A stretch of DNA of 64,000 bases from Gammaproteobacteria bacterium (GCA_020445255.1 JAGRGY010000026.1:1100-65099), one strand, 5' to 3'; numbered from the stretch's first letter, positions 44,290 to 53,695 are shown. The notes: generated from the letters alone by a model not told the origin. Program-made: numbers and translations.

Positions 44290-44778
44290 ATGTCGTCCTG
44301 CCCCTGTGGCTCCGGCCACGAATACGAATCCTGCTGCCAGCCCTACATCGAGGGCACCGCGATACCGCCGACGGCGGAGCTGCTGATGCGCTCGCGCTAC
44401 AGCGCCTATGTGCGGCATGCCATCGATTACCTGGGCGAGACCTTGCACCCGGATAGTCGTGGCGACTGGGACCGCGAGGCGACGCGTCGCTGGGCGGAGA
44501 ATGCGGGCTGGCAGGGCCTCGATATCGTGGCGACCGAGGCGGGCGATGAAGGCGACGACGAGGGTGTCGTCGAATTCGTCGCGCGATTCGAGGAGGACGG
44601 CCGTTTGCTCCAGCACCGCGAGCGGAGCCGTTTTCGTCGCCTCCGCGGTCGCTGGTACTACCTGGACGGCGAGACGCCGCGCCCGCGCACCGAACGCCAC
44701 CAGGCCCCGAAGGTCGGTCGCAACGACCCGTGCCCGTGCGGCAGCGGCAAAAAGTTCAAGAAGTGCTGCGGCGCCTGA
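44290..44778 (+). CDS. ychJ: YchJ family protein with two SEC-C zinc motifs
   Basis: 162 residues. N-terminal SEC-C motif [15 protein letters not shown] (residues 4-18), the YchJ core ([20 protein letters not shown]), and a C-terminal SEC-C motif [18 protein letters not shown]. Each motif binds zinc through CxCx(8)CC. The biochemical role of YchJ is not established. The start is ATG 44290, whose third residue begins the first motif's context; an upstream ATG at 44266 is in frame. Confidence 0.9.
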   Translation: MSSCPCGSGHEYESCCQPYIEGTAIPPTAELLMRSRYSAYVRHAIDYLGETLHPDSRGDWDREATRRWAENAGWQGLDIVATEAGDEGDDEGVVEFVARFEEDGRLLQHRERSRFRRLRGRWYYLDGETPRPRTERHQAPKVGRNDPCPCGSGKKFKKCCGA

Positions 44779-44806
44779 CGCGCCGGAGGCCGGGACGCTG
44801 AACACC

Positions 44807-45400
44807 GTGGAAAGGCCGTTCGCCGAATCCTGCGTGCAGAATCGGGATCCGATCTTCGCCGTCATTGCACCGCGGCTGAGCGGGTGCCGCGATCTGCTGG
44901 AGATCGGCAGCGGTACCGGCCAGCATGCCGTGTACTTCGCGCCGCAGTTGTCGCACCTGAACTGGCAGACCAGTGACCGGGCCGAGAACCATGCCGGCAT
45001 CCGGCAATGGCTCGCGGCCGAGGGCAGCGGCAATATCCTGGCACCACTCTGTCTCGACGTGGTCGACGATCCGTGGCCGGCCGGTCCCTACGACGCCGTG
45101 TTCAGCGCCAATACCGCCCACATCATGGATGAACCGGCCGTCGCGGCGATGTTCACCGGCGTCAGTCGGGTGTTGCGGCCGGGCGGCCTGTTTCTGCTCT
45201 ACGGTCCGTTTGCCTACGACGGGCGGCACACCGCCGACAGCAACGTCCGCTTCGATGCCTGGCTCAAGGCCCGTGATCCGGCGATGGGGGTGCGCGACGT
45301 GAGCTGGCTGACCGGGCTGGCGGCCGCGGCCGGGATGGTGCTGCACGAAGACGTCGGTATGCCCGCCGACAACCGCACCCTGGTCTGGCTCAAGTCCTGA
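44807..45400 (+). CDS. DUF938 SAM-dependent methyltransferase-like protein
   Basis: 197 residues. VERPFAESCVQNRDPIFAVI is the usual DUF938 start, followed by the SAM motif LLEIGSGTGQHAVYFAP, NTAHIMDEPAVAAMF and RVLRPGGLFLLYGPFAYDGR, WLKARDPAMGVRD. The substrate is unknown for the family. GTG 44807 is the most likely start. It follows ychJ by 28 bases and may be co-transcribed. Confidence 0.85.
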   Translation: MERPFAESCVQNRDPIFAVIAPRLSGCRDLLEIGSGTGQHAVYFAPQLSHLNWQTSDRAENHAGIRQWLAAEGSGNILAPLCLDVVDDPWPAGPYDAVFSANTAHIMDEPAVAAMFTGVSRVLRPGGLFLLYGPFAYDGRHTADSNVRFDAWLKARDPAMGVRDVSWLTGLAAAAGMVLHEDVGMPADNRTLVWLKS

Positions 45401-45462
45401 CGACCGCCGGCCGTTACCAGCGGGTATCCGGCCCTGTCGGCCGCAGTGCTACACTCCCGACC

Positions 45463-46095
45463 ATGCAAGCCCTCGCCAAGTCGCTGATTCTCCTCATGAC
45501 GTGCACCGCCTTCGCACCGACACCGGGTGTGGCCGACGTATTCAAGTACCGCAACGCGAGCGGCGAGATCCTGCTCACCGACCGGCCAATGCGTGGCCTG
45601 AAGCTGCTCAAGCGCTATCGGATGGAGACCGGCACCGTCGCGCCCCAGCCTTCGGTCGACGCGCTGGCGGCGATGCGTGAGCGCCAGCGTGCACTTGGCC
45701 CCCTGATCGAGAGTGCGGCGATTGCGAGCCAGCTGCAGCCGGAACTGGTGCACGCGGTCGTGCGCGCCGAGTCCAGCTACATCAGCGATGCCGTGTCGTC
45801 CAAGGGCGCCGTCGGACTGATGCAGCTGATGCCGGCGACAGCCGAGCGCTACGGCGTCGGCGACCGGGCCGATGCCGCCGAAAACCTGCGCGGCGGTACG
45901 CAGTACCTCCGCGACCTGCTCAAGCTGTTCGACAACGATCTGCAATTGGCTCTCGCGGCCTACAATGCCGGCGAAAACGCGGTGATCCGTTATGGCCATG
46001 CGATTCCACCCTACGACGAGACGCGCGATTACGTGCGCAAGGTGATCGGTTTCTACAAGGCGATGAATGCCGACGAGACGCTGGCGCTGCGCTGA
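45463..46095 (+). CDS. Lytic murein transglycosylase (SLT domain)
   Basis: 210 residues. The signal peptide ends GVADV; a DUF4124-like strip (VFKYRNASGEILLTDRP) precedes an SLT domain with the catalytic Glu in VVRAESSYISDAVSSKGAVG, then LMQLMPATAERYGV and LALAAYNAGENAV. It cleaves peptidoglycan glycan strands in the periplasm. It stands alone with 60 bases upstream of the previous stop. Confidence 0.9.
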   Translation: MQALAKSLILLMTCTAFAPTPGVADVFKYRNASGEILLTDRPMRGLKLLKRYRMETGTVAPQPSVDALAAMRERQRALGPLIESAAIASQLQPELVHAVVRAESSYISDAVSSKGAVGLMQLMPATAERYGVGDRADAAENLRGGTQYLRDLLKLFDNDLQLALAAYNAGENAVIRYGHAIPPYDETRDYVRKVIGFYKAMNADETLALR

Positions 46096-46208
46096 TCGGC
46101 ACACCCGTTTTCGATCGGGATCGAACTCCCGCTCCACCGAACCATCGAACGATCCATGTGGCTTACCGCGGTGCGTTCGATGCCTGACCTGCAGCTATCC
46201 CCCGAGCG

Positions 46209-46736
46209 ATGACGACCGCTGAAGACAACCAGAAACCGACCCGGTCACGCAGGCCGCGCTGGGTCCGGTGGTCCCGTGACCTGATACTGATCGTGGTGGT
46301 CCTGGGTGCGATCCAGTGGTGGCAGTCGCGCGGGCTCGCGCACGGCAAGGCAGTACCGCTGGCGGGCATGCGCGTCGACGGGTCACCGCTGCAGGTCGAT
46401 TATCGTGACGGGCCCGTGCTGGTGCATTTTTGGGCGAGCTGGTGTCCGATCTGTCGCGTCGAACAGGACACCATCGACGCGATCGCGGTGGATCGGGCCG
46501 TAATCACGGTGGCGACCACGTCCGGTACCGCGGACGAAGTCGCCGCCTACCTCGGTGAGCACGGCCTGCGCATGCCGGTGCTGATGGATGAGCGCGGCGA
46601 CATTGCGCGCAGCTGGGGTGTCCGCGGTGTGCCGGCAACCTTTATCGTCGACCGCAGTGGCGCGATTCGCCATGCCGGGATGGGCTATTCGACAGGGCTT
46701 GGCCTGCGCCTGCGACTCTGGCTCGCCGGCTTGTGA
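46209..46736 (+). CDS. Membrane-anchored thioredoxin-like protein (ScsD-like)
   Basis: 175 residues. A single N-terminal helix (LILIVVVLGAIQWWQSRG) anchors a periplasmic thioredoxin fold with FWASWCPICRVEQDTI (Cys-Pro-Ile-Cys) and cis-Pro in VRGVPATFIVDRSG. It resembles ScsD/TlpA-type disulfide reductases. It converges with a small gene 18 bases downstream. Confidence 0.85.
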   Translation: MTTAEDNQKPTRSRRPRWVRWSRDLILIVVVLGAIQWWQSRGLAHGKAVPLAGMRVDGSPLQVDYRDGPVLVHFWASWCPICRVEQDTIDAIAVDRAVITVATTSGTADEVAAYLGEHGLRMPVLMDERGDIARSWGVRGVPATFIVDRSGAIRHAGMGYSTGLGLRLRLWLAGL

Positions 46737-46754
46737 CTGCGCGACTCGCGTCGC

Positions 46755-47000
46755 TCAGTCCTCGCCGACGACGCGCTCCTCGCGCGGCGCGCTGAGCAGC
46801 TTCTCCGCCTCCACCGCATTCTTCGCGAAGATCAGGCGGCAGTCGCGTCCGGGGGCCGCGCTGGCGTCGTCCTTCAACGCCGCGCGGCGTTCGCGCGCGA
46901 GTTTGCGCGCGGGCTTGAAGCTGTCGAAGGTCTCGATGTGCTCGAGCACCTTCTTCGTGCCGCCGTCGGACGGCGTGACGTAGTAAACGAAGTAAGGCAT
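46755..47000 (-). CDS. Conserved-looking hypothetical protein, 81 residues
   Basis: It starts MPYFVYYVTPSDGGTKKVLE and is Lys/Arg/Glu-rich with LIFAKNAVEAEKLL; no signal peptide or membrane helix. Its composition and codon use look coding (GC-rich third positions), and relatives of this shape occur in gammaproteobacteria by my recollection. No function is recognised. Confidence 0.65.
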   Translation of the reverse strand: MPYFVYYVTPSDGGTKKVLEHIETFDSFKPARKLARERRAALKDDASAAPGRDCRLIFAKNAVEAEKLLSAPREERVVGED

Positions 47001-47086
47001 GACTGCGCTGTCGTAGAAAAATCCGCCGACAGTCTAACCGACACGCGTCCCGCGTCGGAGTGGCGTTTTCCGCGCAGTCAGTCCGG

Positions 47087-47557
47087 TCATCGTCCCGGCC
47101 TGCCCGGAAGCGGGTTGCCGTAGCTGACGTTGTGCAGGTGTTCGCGCAGCTGCCGCTCGCGTTCCTCCAGCAGCCGTGTGACGGCGCCGGGCCGCAGCGC
47201 CGGGCCGAGGCCGTCGGCGCGGCGGGGCAGGGTCGCGTCCAGCATCGTGACCTCGCTGTCGTAGAACGCCTGCCACGCGCGGGCGTTGCGGTCGAACGCG
47301 GCGCGTTGGTGCGCATCGAGACGGCTGCGCAGCGCCTCGGACCAGCGCCGGATGCGATCCCTGAGCACGGCCTGCTGTGATTGTTCGCAGGCCGCCACGC
47401 TGTGCGAGTCGCGGGCGGCCGCGACGCAGTCGCGCAGGTCCTGGCGCTCGCGCTGCGGGCCGGCCGCTGTCGCGGCACACAGGCTGGCGGCCGAGGCCAG
47501 GGCGAGGATTTTGCGCCGCGCCGCCGCGTTGGTTAATCTAGCGCGCAATTTTGTCAT
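47087..47557 (-). CDS. LprI/DUF1311-like exported protein
   Basis: 156 residues with a signal peptide (ILALASAASLCAATAAG). The mature part is helical with Cys pairs and Trp (DCVAAARDSHSVAACEQSQQ; RWSEALRSRLDAHQRAAFD), the pattern of lysozyme-inhibitor LprI/DUF1311 proteins. Its ATG is only 15 bases from the divergent psiE start. The family match is tentative. Confidence 0.55.
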   Translation of the reverse strand: MTKLRARLTNAAARRKILALASAASLCAATAAGPQRERQDLRDCVAAARDSHSVAACEQSQQAVLRDRIRRWSEALRSRLDAHQRAAFDRNARAWQAFYDSEVTMLDATLPRRADGLGPALRPGAVTRLLEERERQLREHLHNVSYGNPLPGRPGR

Positions 47558-47572
47558 CCCCGGATGCCCAGT

Positions 47573-47989
47573 ATGTCCGAACCCGTACTCAGTCCCAAGT
47601 TAACCGAACTCGGCAACAAGCTGTTCGAGATGTTCCATCTGTTGGGCCTGTTCGTGATCGGCACGTCGATTCTCTGGGCTTCATGGGTCGAGGTGTTCGA
47701 GATCATTGGCCACGGCGGCCCCAAGATCAAGGACGTGCTGCTGCTGTTCATCTACCTCGAGCTGGGTGCGATGGTCGGGATCTATTTTCAGACCAAACAC
47801 CTGCCGGTCCGCTACCTGATCTACATCGCCGTCACCGCGCTGACGCGTGTGCTGGCGATCGATATCAAGGAGATGAGCGACATGCACATGATCACGCTAT
47901 CGGCGGCGATCCTGATCCTGTGCCTCGCCGTGCTGGTGCTGCGCTTCGGCAGCAGCCGATTCAACGAACGCGACCCGGTGGAGAAATAG
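47573..47989 (+). CDS. psiE: PsiE-family phosphate-starvation-inducible membrane protein
   Basis: 138 residues with four membrane helices: LLGLFVIGTSILWASWVEVF, VLLLFIYLELGAMVGIYF, YLIYIAVTALTRVLAIDI and ITLSAAILILCLAVLVLRF. The pattern and length match PsiE. The physiological role is unknown. ATG 47573 is favoured over ATG 47564, three codons upstream. It is followed 15 bases later by a small hypothetical gene. Confidence 0.85.
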   Translation: MSEPVLSPKLTELGNKLFEMFHLLGLFVIGTSILWASWVEVFEIIGHGGPKIKDVLLLFIYLELGAMVGIYFQTKHLPVRYLIYIAVTALTRVLAIDIKEMSDMHMITLSAAILILCLAVLVLRFGSSRFNERDPVEK

Positions 47990-48004
47990 CGGCTGCTGCC
48001 GGCG

Positions 48005-48343
48005 ATGGAAGGTGCACCGAAAATCCGCACGGCGCTGCCCCAACGGCGCTATCTGTACGGCGATTACCAGGTGACGGTGCTGGGTGACGTCGACAGCGCC
48101 GATGAACGCACCTATCTGCTGATCGCCGCCTTTGTGCGCGACGGCGAGACGCAGCCGCGCCTGTATGTCGTCGCCGAGCGTGTCCACGGGGGCATCGGGC
48201 TGCGCGTAATCGGCGCGTCCATGGACGAGGTCCTGGATGTCGATCCGCGCTGGGCCAACATCGGCGCCTTCGTCGATCAGGCGTTGCAGACAGGGTCGCA
48301 ACTGCTTGGATTGGAGCAGGAGACCGCCTATCCACTGGGCTGA
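48005..48343 (+). CDS. Hypothetical protein, 112 residues
   Basis: A soluble, acidic alpha/beta-type sequence (YLYGDYQVTVLGDVDSADER; IGLRVIGASMDEVLDVDPRW) with no recognised motif. It is tightly behind psiE, so probably co-transcribed. Coding character is good, function unknown. Confidence 0.6.
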   Translation: MEGAPKIRTALPQRRYLYGDYQVTVLGDVDSADERTYLLIAAFVRDGETQPRLYVVAERVHGGIGLRVIGASMDEVLDVDPRWANIGAFVDQALQTGSQLLGLEQETAYPLG

Positions 48344-48440
48344 CCGCAGCCTCCCGCCGAACCTGCGCCGGGATGAAATTTTTTCCTTAAGTCGTTGAGT
48401 TAGCAGCCGCTATCGTCCTCGTAAACGCCCGCCGGGGCTG

Positions 48441-49397
48441 TTGCATGGGGAAGAAGTGTTGCGCAACTGGTTGAAACGCAGAGCGGATTCGGGTCGGCGT
48501 GTCGGCCTGGATGTCTACGCGGACGGATTCGCCCTGGCCGTGATCAGGACCACCGATGCCAGTGCGCCAGTGGTCGATGCCGCGCGCTGGTTTCCGCTGC
48601 ACGGTGCCGATGCCTTGGCGGGGGATCTGGGCAGGGCGGTCAACGAACTCGGTGTACGCGGTCTCCCGGTAGTCGCGACCCTGCCACATGCCGCCTATTC
48701 GCTCGTTCAACTCGAGGCCCCCGATCTCGAGATCGACGAACTGCGCGAGGCGATGCGCTGGCGAGTCAGGGATCTGATCGATTTTCCCGTCGAACAGGCC
48801 ATTGTCGACGTGTTTCGCCTGCCCGCCAGCCGGCGTGCCGGCGCACCGCCGCTGCTGTACGTCGTCGTCGCGCGCCAGGCCGATGTGCAACACCTGACGC
48901 AGGCGGTTGCTGCCGCCGGGCTCGACATCGTCGCGGTCGACATCGTCGAGATGGCGATCCGCAACCTTTCCCGCAACCTCGACCGGCCACAGCGGCCGCG
49001 CGCCTACCTCCACCTGCAGCCGGGCCAGACGGTGATCGAGATCGCCGATGGCGACAACATCTATCTCAGTCGCCGTGTGCTCCAGGACTACGATGGCGAC
49101 GCCGATGCCGTGGTGCTCGGTGCGCAGATGGAGAACCTGGCGCTCGAGGTGCAGCGGTCGCTCGACTATTTCGAGAGTCAGTTCGCACTGGGTGCCGCTG
49201 ACCGCCTGTCGCTGATCGTTTGCGACAACGCGCTGTTCGAGGCCTTCTCCGGCGTGGCACGCAGCTTCCTCACCGTGCCCACCGAGCGCTTCAGCTTCGA
49301 CGCCATCAGCATGGCGCCCGGGGTGCAGCTCGACGTGTTGGGACAGGGTGTGACCGCGCTGGGTGCGGCCATGCGGGGGGTTGCATGGGCAGCCTGA
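48441..49397 (+). CDS. mshI: MshI-like pilus assembly protein (PilM-type)
   Basis: Up to 318 residues, an actin-like/PilM fold: RRVGLDVYADGFALAVIR, VVATLPHAAYSLVQLEAPDL, LREAMRWRVRDLIDFPVEQA and LDIVAVDIVEMAIRNL. It would form the cytoplasmic ring of an MSHA type IV pilus machine. The start could be TTG 48441, GTG 48456 or TTG 48459; the latter two follow GGGGAAG. It heads a nine-gene msh cluster and overlaps the next gene by 13 bases. Confidence 0.88.
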   Translation: MHGEEVLRNWLKRRADSGRRVGLDVYADGFALAVIRTTDASAPVVDAARWFPLHGADALAGDLGRAVNELGVRGLPVVATLPHAAYSLVQLEAPDLEIDELREAMRWRVRDLIDFPVEQAIVDVFRLPASRRAGAPPLLYVVVARQADVQHLTQAVAAAGLDIVAVDIVEMAIRNLSRNLDRPQRPRAYLHLQPGQTVIEIADGDNIYLSRRVLQDYDGDADAVVLGAQMENLALEVQRSLDYFESQFALGAADRLSLIVCDNALFEAFSGVARSFLTVPTERFSFDAISMAPGVQLDVLGQGVTALGAAMRGVAWAA

Positions 49398-50011
49398 ACC
49401 AGGAGATCAATCTCTACCGCGCCGATTCGGAGCAGGACCGTGCATCCTCGCAGGCGCGGGTGCTGCTGATCACGGTGGCCGCGCTGTTCGCCGGTGTGCT
49501 GCTGCTCGCGCTCGTCGGCGAACTGTACCTCGCCGATATGGGCGGACGCCGAGACGCGGTCGCGGAGCGCCTGCACCGCCAGCAGCAGGAGCTGGAACGC
49601 GTCCGCGGGCAGCTTGTGGAACCTACGATCGACCCATTCCTGACAGCCGAACTCGAGGGGCTGCGCGCGCAGCTCGACCACGTAAACGCCAATCTCGCCG
49701 CGCTCGCCAGGGTTCGGCCGTCCGCAACCGGATTCGCGGAGTTCTTCGCCGGCCTGGCACGCAATACCATCGACGGCCTGTGGTTCGATGGCGTCGTGCT
49801 GTCGTCGGGTGGCGACGAGGTGATGCTGAAGGGCGTCGCGCGCGAACCGTCGCTGGTGCCGCGCCTGTTGCAGACGCTCGCGGTCGAGCCCGCCTTCAGT
49901 GGGCGCAGCTTCCGCAAGGCCAGTTTCGACCGCCTGCCGGAAGAGCAGGGCGGTCTGGTCGGCTTCGAGTTGCGCAGCGCCCACGTCGAGGGTGCCGACG
50001 ATGCAGGCTAA
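49385..50011 (+). CDS. PilN-like MSHA assembly protein (MshI2 type)
   Basis: 208 residues. The start MGSLNQEINLYRADSEQD is typical of PilN-like proteins, followed by one membrane helix (VLLITVAALFAGVLLLALVG), a coiled coil, and a fimbrial-assembly domain (GLWFDGVVLSSGGDEVMLKG). It joins the inner-membrane alignment complex with PilM- and PilO-like partners. In some Vibrio-type clusters this function is part of MshI. It overlaps both neighbours (13 and 11 bases). Confidence 0.85.
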   Translation: MGSLNQEINLYRADSEQDRASSQARVLLITVAALFAGVLLLALVGELYLADMGGRRDAVAERLHRQQQELERVRGQLVEPTIDPFLTAELEGLRAQLDHVNANLAALARVRPSATGFAEFFAGLARNTIDGLWFDGVVLSSGGDEVMLKGVAREPSLVPRLLQTLAVEPAFSGRSFRKASFDRLPEEQGGLVGFELRSAHVEGADDAG

Positions 50012-50669
50012 CTGGCAGCAGATCGTCGACCGCTTCGCCGCGCTGAGCACGCGCGAACGCATGCTGGTGTTGGCGGCGTTGGTCGCCGTAGCCTATCAGC
50101 TGGGTGACCTGGTCATTCTCGACCGCCAGTACCAGCGCGTCGAACAGATCAACCGCGAGATCGCGACCGACAATCGCACCATCGCCAACCTGAACACCGA
50201 ACTGCAGCTCGTCGCCACCCGCGCACAGGCCGATCCCAATGCGCGCTTGCGTAGCGACGTGAGCCGGATGCGGGAGCAGCTAACCGGGCTTCGGGCGCAG
50301 CTCGTCGAAGCCACGGCGGGAATGATCTCGCCGCGTGACATGGCACGTTTCCTAGAGCAGTTGCTGGTGCAGGACAGCAGCCTGACCATGATGCAGTTGC
50401 GCACTCTCGATGCTGCCCCACTGTTGCCGGCAGATGCCGATGCAAAGAAGGACGTGACCGTTCGCGGGCCGACGCTGTACCGCCACGCGTTCGAGATTGC
50501 ATTTTCCGGAGGCTATCTCGCGACCTTGCGTTACATGCAGGCGCTCGAATCACTGCCGTGGCGTTTCGTCTGGGACAGCGTCGACTACGAGGTGGTCGAC
50601 TACCCGAACAGCGTCGTGCGCCTGCGCCTGCACACCCTGAGCCTGTCGGAGGATTGGATCGGTGTCTGA
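50001..50669 (+). CDS. mshJ: MshJ (PilO-like)
   Basis: 222 residues. One N-terminal membrane segment (MLVLAALVAVAYQLGDLVIL), a coiled coil (QYQRVEQINREIATDNRTI), then a PilO-type domain (SSLTMMQLRTL; FEIAFSGGYLATLRYMQALE; WDSVDYEVVDYPNSVVRLRL). This is the standard MshJ layout between MshI and MshK. The ATG at 50001 overlaps the previous gene by 11 bases. Confidence 0.9.
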   Translation: MQANWQQIVDRFAALSTRERMLVLAALVAVAYQLGDLVILDRQYQRVEQINREIATDNRTIANLNTELQLVATRAQADPNARLRSDVSRMREQLTGLRAQLVEATAGMISPRDMARFLEQLLVQDSSLTMMQLRTLDAAPLLPADADAKKDVTVRGPTLYRHAFEIAFSGGYLATLRYMQALESLPWRFVWDSVDYEVVDYPNSVVRLRLHTLSLSEDWIGV

Positions 50670-51033
50670 ACCCATTCCCTACCTGCTCCTGTGCGGCGTG
50701 CTGTCGCTCGCCGCGTCGGTGCCCGTGTACGCGCAGGAACTGCGCGACCCGACCCGACCGGGCGGCTGGCAACCGGCGGTCGCCGAACGCGTCGAATCCG
50801 CCAGAGAGGATCGTGTTCCGCTGCACCTCCAGGGCATGTTCAGCGTCGCCGGCGCACGCAGCGTGATGATCAACGGCCGGCGGGTGGCGATCGGCGACCG
50901 CGTCGCCGGTGCCGAGGTCGTGGAGATCGGGCCGGACACGGTGGTGCTGGATGCCAACGGTCGACGGCTTGAACTGGCGTATCAGCTGTCCGCCGTCAAG
51001 GCTCCAGTCGAGAAAACCGAGGAAGAAAAATGA
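50662..51033 (+). CDS. mshK: MshK (PilP-like)
   Basis: 123 residues. The signal peptide ends VYAQ, then LRDPTRPGG and the HQ-like domain RVPLHLQGMFSVAGARSVMI with NGRRVAIGDRVAGAEVVEI. It links the inner-membrane complex to the MshL secretin. It starts at GTG 50662 with an 8-base overlap and overlaps mshL by 4 bases. Confidence 0.9.
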   Translation: MSEPIPYLLLCGVLSLAASVPVYAQELRDPTRPGGWQPAVAERVESAREDRVPLHLQGMFSVAGARSVMINGRRVAIGDRVAGAEVVEIGPDTVVLDANGRRLELAYQLSAVKAPVEKTEEEK

Positions 51034-52763
51034 ATTGGCTGATCGCCTTTGCCGCCGCCGTCGCCCTGACCGCTTGCCAGACCCGCGAACCACGGGACGG
51101 AACCGCAATCGACTCGATCAAGCAGGCTTATCAGGAGGCGCGCCAGGATGCAGAGACGCGCCGTGTCGCGCCCCCGCCAGAGGTGGCCGCGGCGCTGATG
51201 CCGGCATTGAACATCAAGCTCGGCGGCATCGACAAGACCGCTGACGAACACCGCTTCGACGTCAACGTGAGCGGCCTGCCGGCGCGCGACTTCTTCATGA
51301 GCCTGGTCGATGACACCAGCTACAACATGGTCGTGCATCCGCAGGTCGACGGCGAGGTGTCGCTGGTGCTGAAGAACGTGACGATACCCGACGTGATGCA
51401 GGTGATGCGGGACGTCTACGGCTACGAATACGAACGCACCCGCAGCGGCTTCCACGTGCTGCCGGTCAGGCTGCGGTCGCGCATCTACCAGATCAACTAC
51501 CTGAACGTGAAGCGCAGCGGAAATTCCGAGATGCGCGTCAGCTCGGGGCAGGTGACCCAGACGTCCAACTCCGACTCGTCCAACCTGTCGACCAGCAACA
51601 GTTCCTCGGCCGAGACAGTGCCCGCATCGAAGGTCATCACAGAAAGCGACGCCGACTTCTGGGGCGAACTCAAGTCGGCCCTGGAGGCGCTGGTGGGCAG
51701 CGAAGGTGGGCGTTCCGTGGTCGTGTCGCCGCAGTCCGGTGTCGTCGTCGTGCGTGCGATGCCGAACGAGCTGCGCGAAGTCGAGAGTTTCCTGCGCACG
51801 ACCCAGGCGACCCTGCAGCGGCAGGTCATCCTCGAGGCGAAGATCATCGAGGTCGAACTCAGCGACGGCTACCAGTCCGGTATCAACTGGGCCAAGTTGG
51901 CGGGCGTGGGCAGCGGCAAGACCGTCACGTTTGGCCAGACCGGCGGCGGCACCGTGTTCGGATCCGACGACGGTGTGGCCGGGACGGCGGGCAACAGCGG
52001 CGATCTCGACCCGGCCAACTACGCCGCGGTCAACGCACTCGCCACGCAGGCGTTCGGCGGCGTGTTCTCTGTCGCGGTCAACGCGGGGAGCTTCACTGCA
52101 TTCATCGAATTGCTGGAGACCCAGGGCAACGTGCAGGTGTTGTCGAGCCCTCGCGTTGCCACGGTCAACAACCAGAAGGCCGTGATCAAGGTCGGGCAGG
52201 ATGAGTTTTTCGTCACCGACGTGTCGACGACCACCGTCACCGGCACGGCGACCAGTACCACGCCCGAGATCACGCTCACGCCGTTTTTTTCAGGCATCGC
52301 GCTGGATGTGACGCCGCAGATCGACAACCGCGGTGGTGTCACGCTGCATATCCATCCCTCGGTCAGCAACGTCGTCGATCAGACCAAGACCTTTACCATC
52401 GACGACCGGGCCCAGACCCTTCCGCTGGCGCAGTCGCGCGTGCGTGAGTCCGACAGCATCGTGTACGCGGTCAGTGGACAGATCGTCATGATCGGCGGCC
52501 TGATGCAGGAATCGACCAGCGAGGACCTCGCCGCGCCGCCCGGCATCGGCGACATACCCTTCGTCGGCTCCGCGTTCCGGCACACTCGCCAGCGCGCACG
52601 CAAGAGCGAACTGGTGATCCTGCTGAAGCCGGTCGTCGTCGACGGACCGGCCGCCTGGGGCGAGGCGCTCGCCGGCTCGGCGCGGACCATCGACCGCCTC
52701 GACCGCGGTTTCCACTACGGTGGCAAGACCGAGGTGTTTGGCACCGAGGGCGAGGTGCGCTGA
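51030..52763 (+). CDS. mshL: MshL outer-membrane secretin
   Basis: 577 residues. A lipoprotein signal (lipobox LTAC, Cys at about 16), then the N1/secretin_N-type part (LPARDFFMSLVDDTSYNMVV), a Ser/Asn-rich linker at about 172-200, and the secretin domain (VLSSPRVATVNNQKAVIKVG; QIVMIGGLMQE; SELVILLKPVVV). It forms the outer-membrane pore through which the pilus exits. Start and stop overlap mshK and mshM. Confidence 0.95.
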   Translation: MNWLIAFAAAVALTACQTREPRDGTAIDSIKQAYQEARQDAETRRVAPPPEVAAALMPALNIKLGGIDKTADEHRFDVNVSGLPARDFFMSLVDDTSYNMVVHPQVDGEVSLVLKNVTIPDVMQVMRDVYGYEYERTRSGFHVLPVRLRSRIYQINYLNVKRSGNSEMRVSSGQVTQTSNSDSSNLSTSNSSSAETVPASKVITESDADFWGELKSALEALVGSEGGRSVVVSPQSGVVVVRAMPNELREVESFLRTTQATLQRQVILEAKIIEVELSDGYQSGINWAKLAGVGSGKTVTFGQTGGGTVFGSDDGVAGTAGNSGDLDPANYAAVNALATQAFGGVFSVAVNAGSFTAFIELLETQGNVQVLSSPRVATVNNQKAVIKVGQDEFFVTDVSTTTVTGTATSTTPEITLTPFFSGIALDVTPQIDNRGGVTLHIHPSVSNVVDQTKTFTIDDRAQTLPLAQSRVRESDSIVYAVSGQIVMIGGLMQESTSEDLAAPPGIGDIPFVGSAFRHTRQRARKSELVILLKPVVVDGPAAWGEALAGSARTIDRLDRGFHYGGKTEVFGTEGEVR

Positions 52764-53686
52764 TGTACCTGCCGTTCTTCGGGCTCGATGAACTGCCGTT
52801 CAGCCTGACGCCGGACACGAGCTTCTACTACGGCAACCCGTCGCACCAGGAGGCGCTGAACACACTGCTGATCGCCTTGCAGATGGGCGAGGGTTTCATC
52901 AAGGTCACCGGCGAGGTCGGAACAGGCAAGACGCTGTTGTGCCGCAAGCTGCTGCGTGAACTCGAATGCATACCGGGGTTCGTCACCGCTTACATCGCCA
53001 ATCCGGCAATGACACCGACCGCTTTGCGCGCCAACCTCGCCGACGAGTTGGGCATCCGCTACGCGCGCAATCTGGGCCAGCACGAGGTCATGCAGTTGAT
53101 CGACCGCCATCTGGTCGGGGAGCGCAAGCGCGGCAATCGCGTCGTATTGCTGATCGACGAGGCACAGGCGCTGCCGCGCGAATGCCTCGAAACGATTCGC
53201 CTGCTGACCAACCTGGAGACGGAGAAGAGCAAGCTGCTACAGGTGGTGTTGATCGGCCAACCGGAACTGGATGCCCGGCTCGCGCATCCGTCGGTTCGGC
53301 AGCTCAGGCAGCGCGTCACGTTCAGTCATGCCCTGACACCGATGCGCAACGGCGCGGTCGCCGGGTACCTCGCGCATCGCCTGGCGGTCGCGGGCTTCAA
53401 GGGGCCATGCCCGTTTCCGGCCACGCTGGCCCGTGATATCGGCAGGGTATGCAAGGGCGTGCCGCGCCTGGTCAACATCGTCGCCCATAAATGTCTGCTT
53501 GCCGCTTATGGTGAGGGCAGGGCCGTGGTCACGCGTCGACACGTCAGGCGCGCGATCGCCGACACCGAGGCGTTTGGCGAGCCGCGACGCGGGGCACTGG
53601 CCTGGCGTGCAGCCATCGCGCTGGTAGGCGCGGTGACCATCGGTGCAGCCGCGTTCGGTTCCTACCTCTTGCACAGCACGGGTTAG
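52763..53686 (+). CDS. mshM: MshM, ExeA-like AAA ATPase
   Basis: 307 residues. MYLPFFGLDELPFSLTPDTS is the usual start; Walker A GEVGTGKTLLCRKLL, Walker B RVVLLIDEAQALP, and a C-terminal membrane helix (ALVGAVTIGAAAFGSYLL). It is likely involved in secretin placement through the cell wall. Its ATG overlaps the mshL stop by one base. Confidence 0.93.
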   Translation: MYLPFFGLDELPFSLTPDTSFYYGNPSHQEALNTLLIALQMGEGFIKVTGEVGTGKTLLCRKLLRELECIPGFVTAYIANPAMTPTALRANLADELGIRYARNLGQHEVMQLIDRHLVGERKRGNRVVLLIDEAQALPRECLETIRLLTNLETEKSKLLQVVLIGQPELDARLAHPSVRQLRQRVTFSHALTPMRNGAVAGYLAHRLAVAGFKGPCPFPATLARDIGRVCKGVPRLVNIVAHKCLLAAYGEGRAVVTRRHVRRAIADTEAFGEPRRGALAWRAAIALVGAVTIGAAAFGSYLLHSTG

Positions 53687-53695
53687 GTCGCTGCA

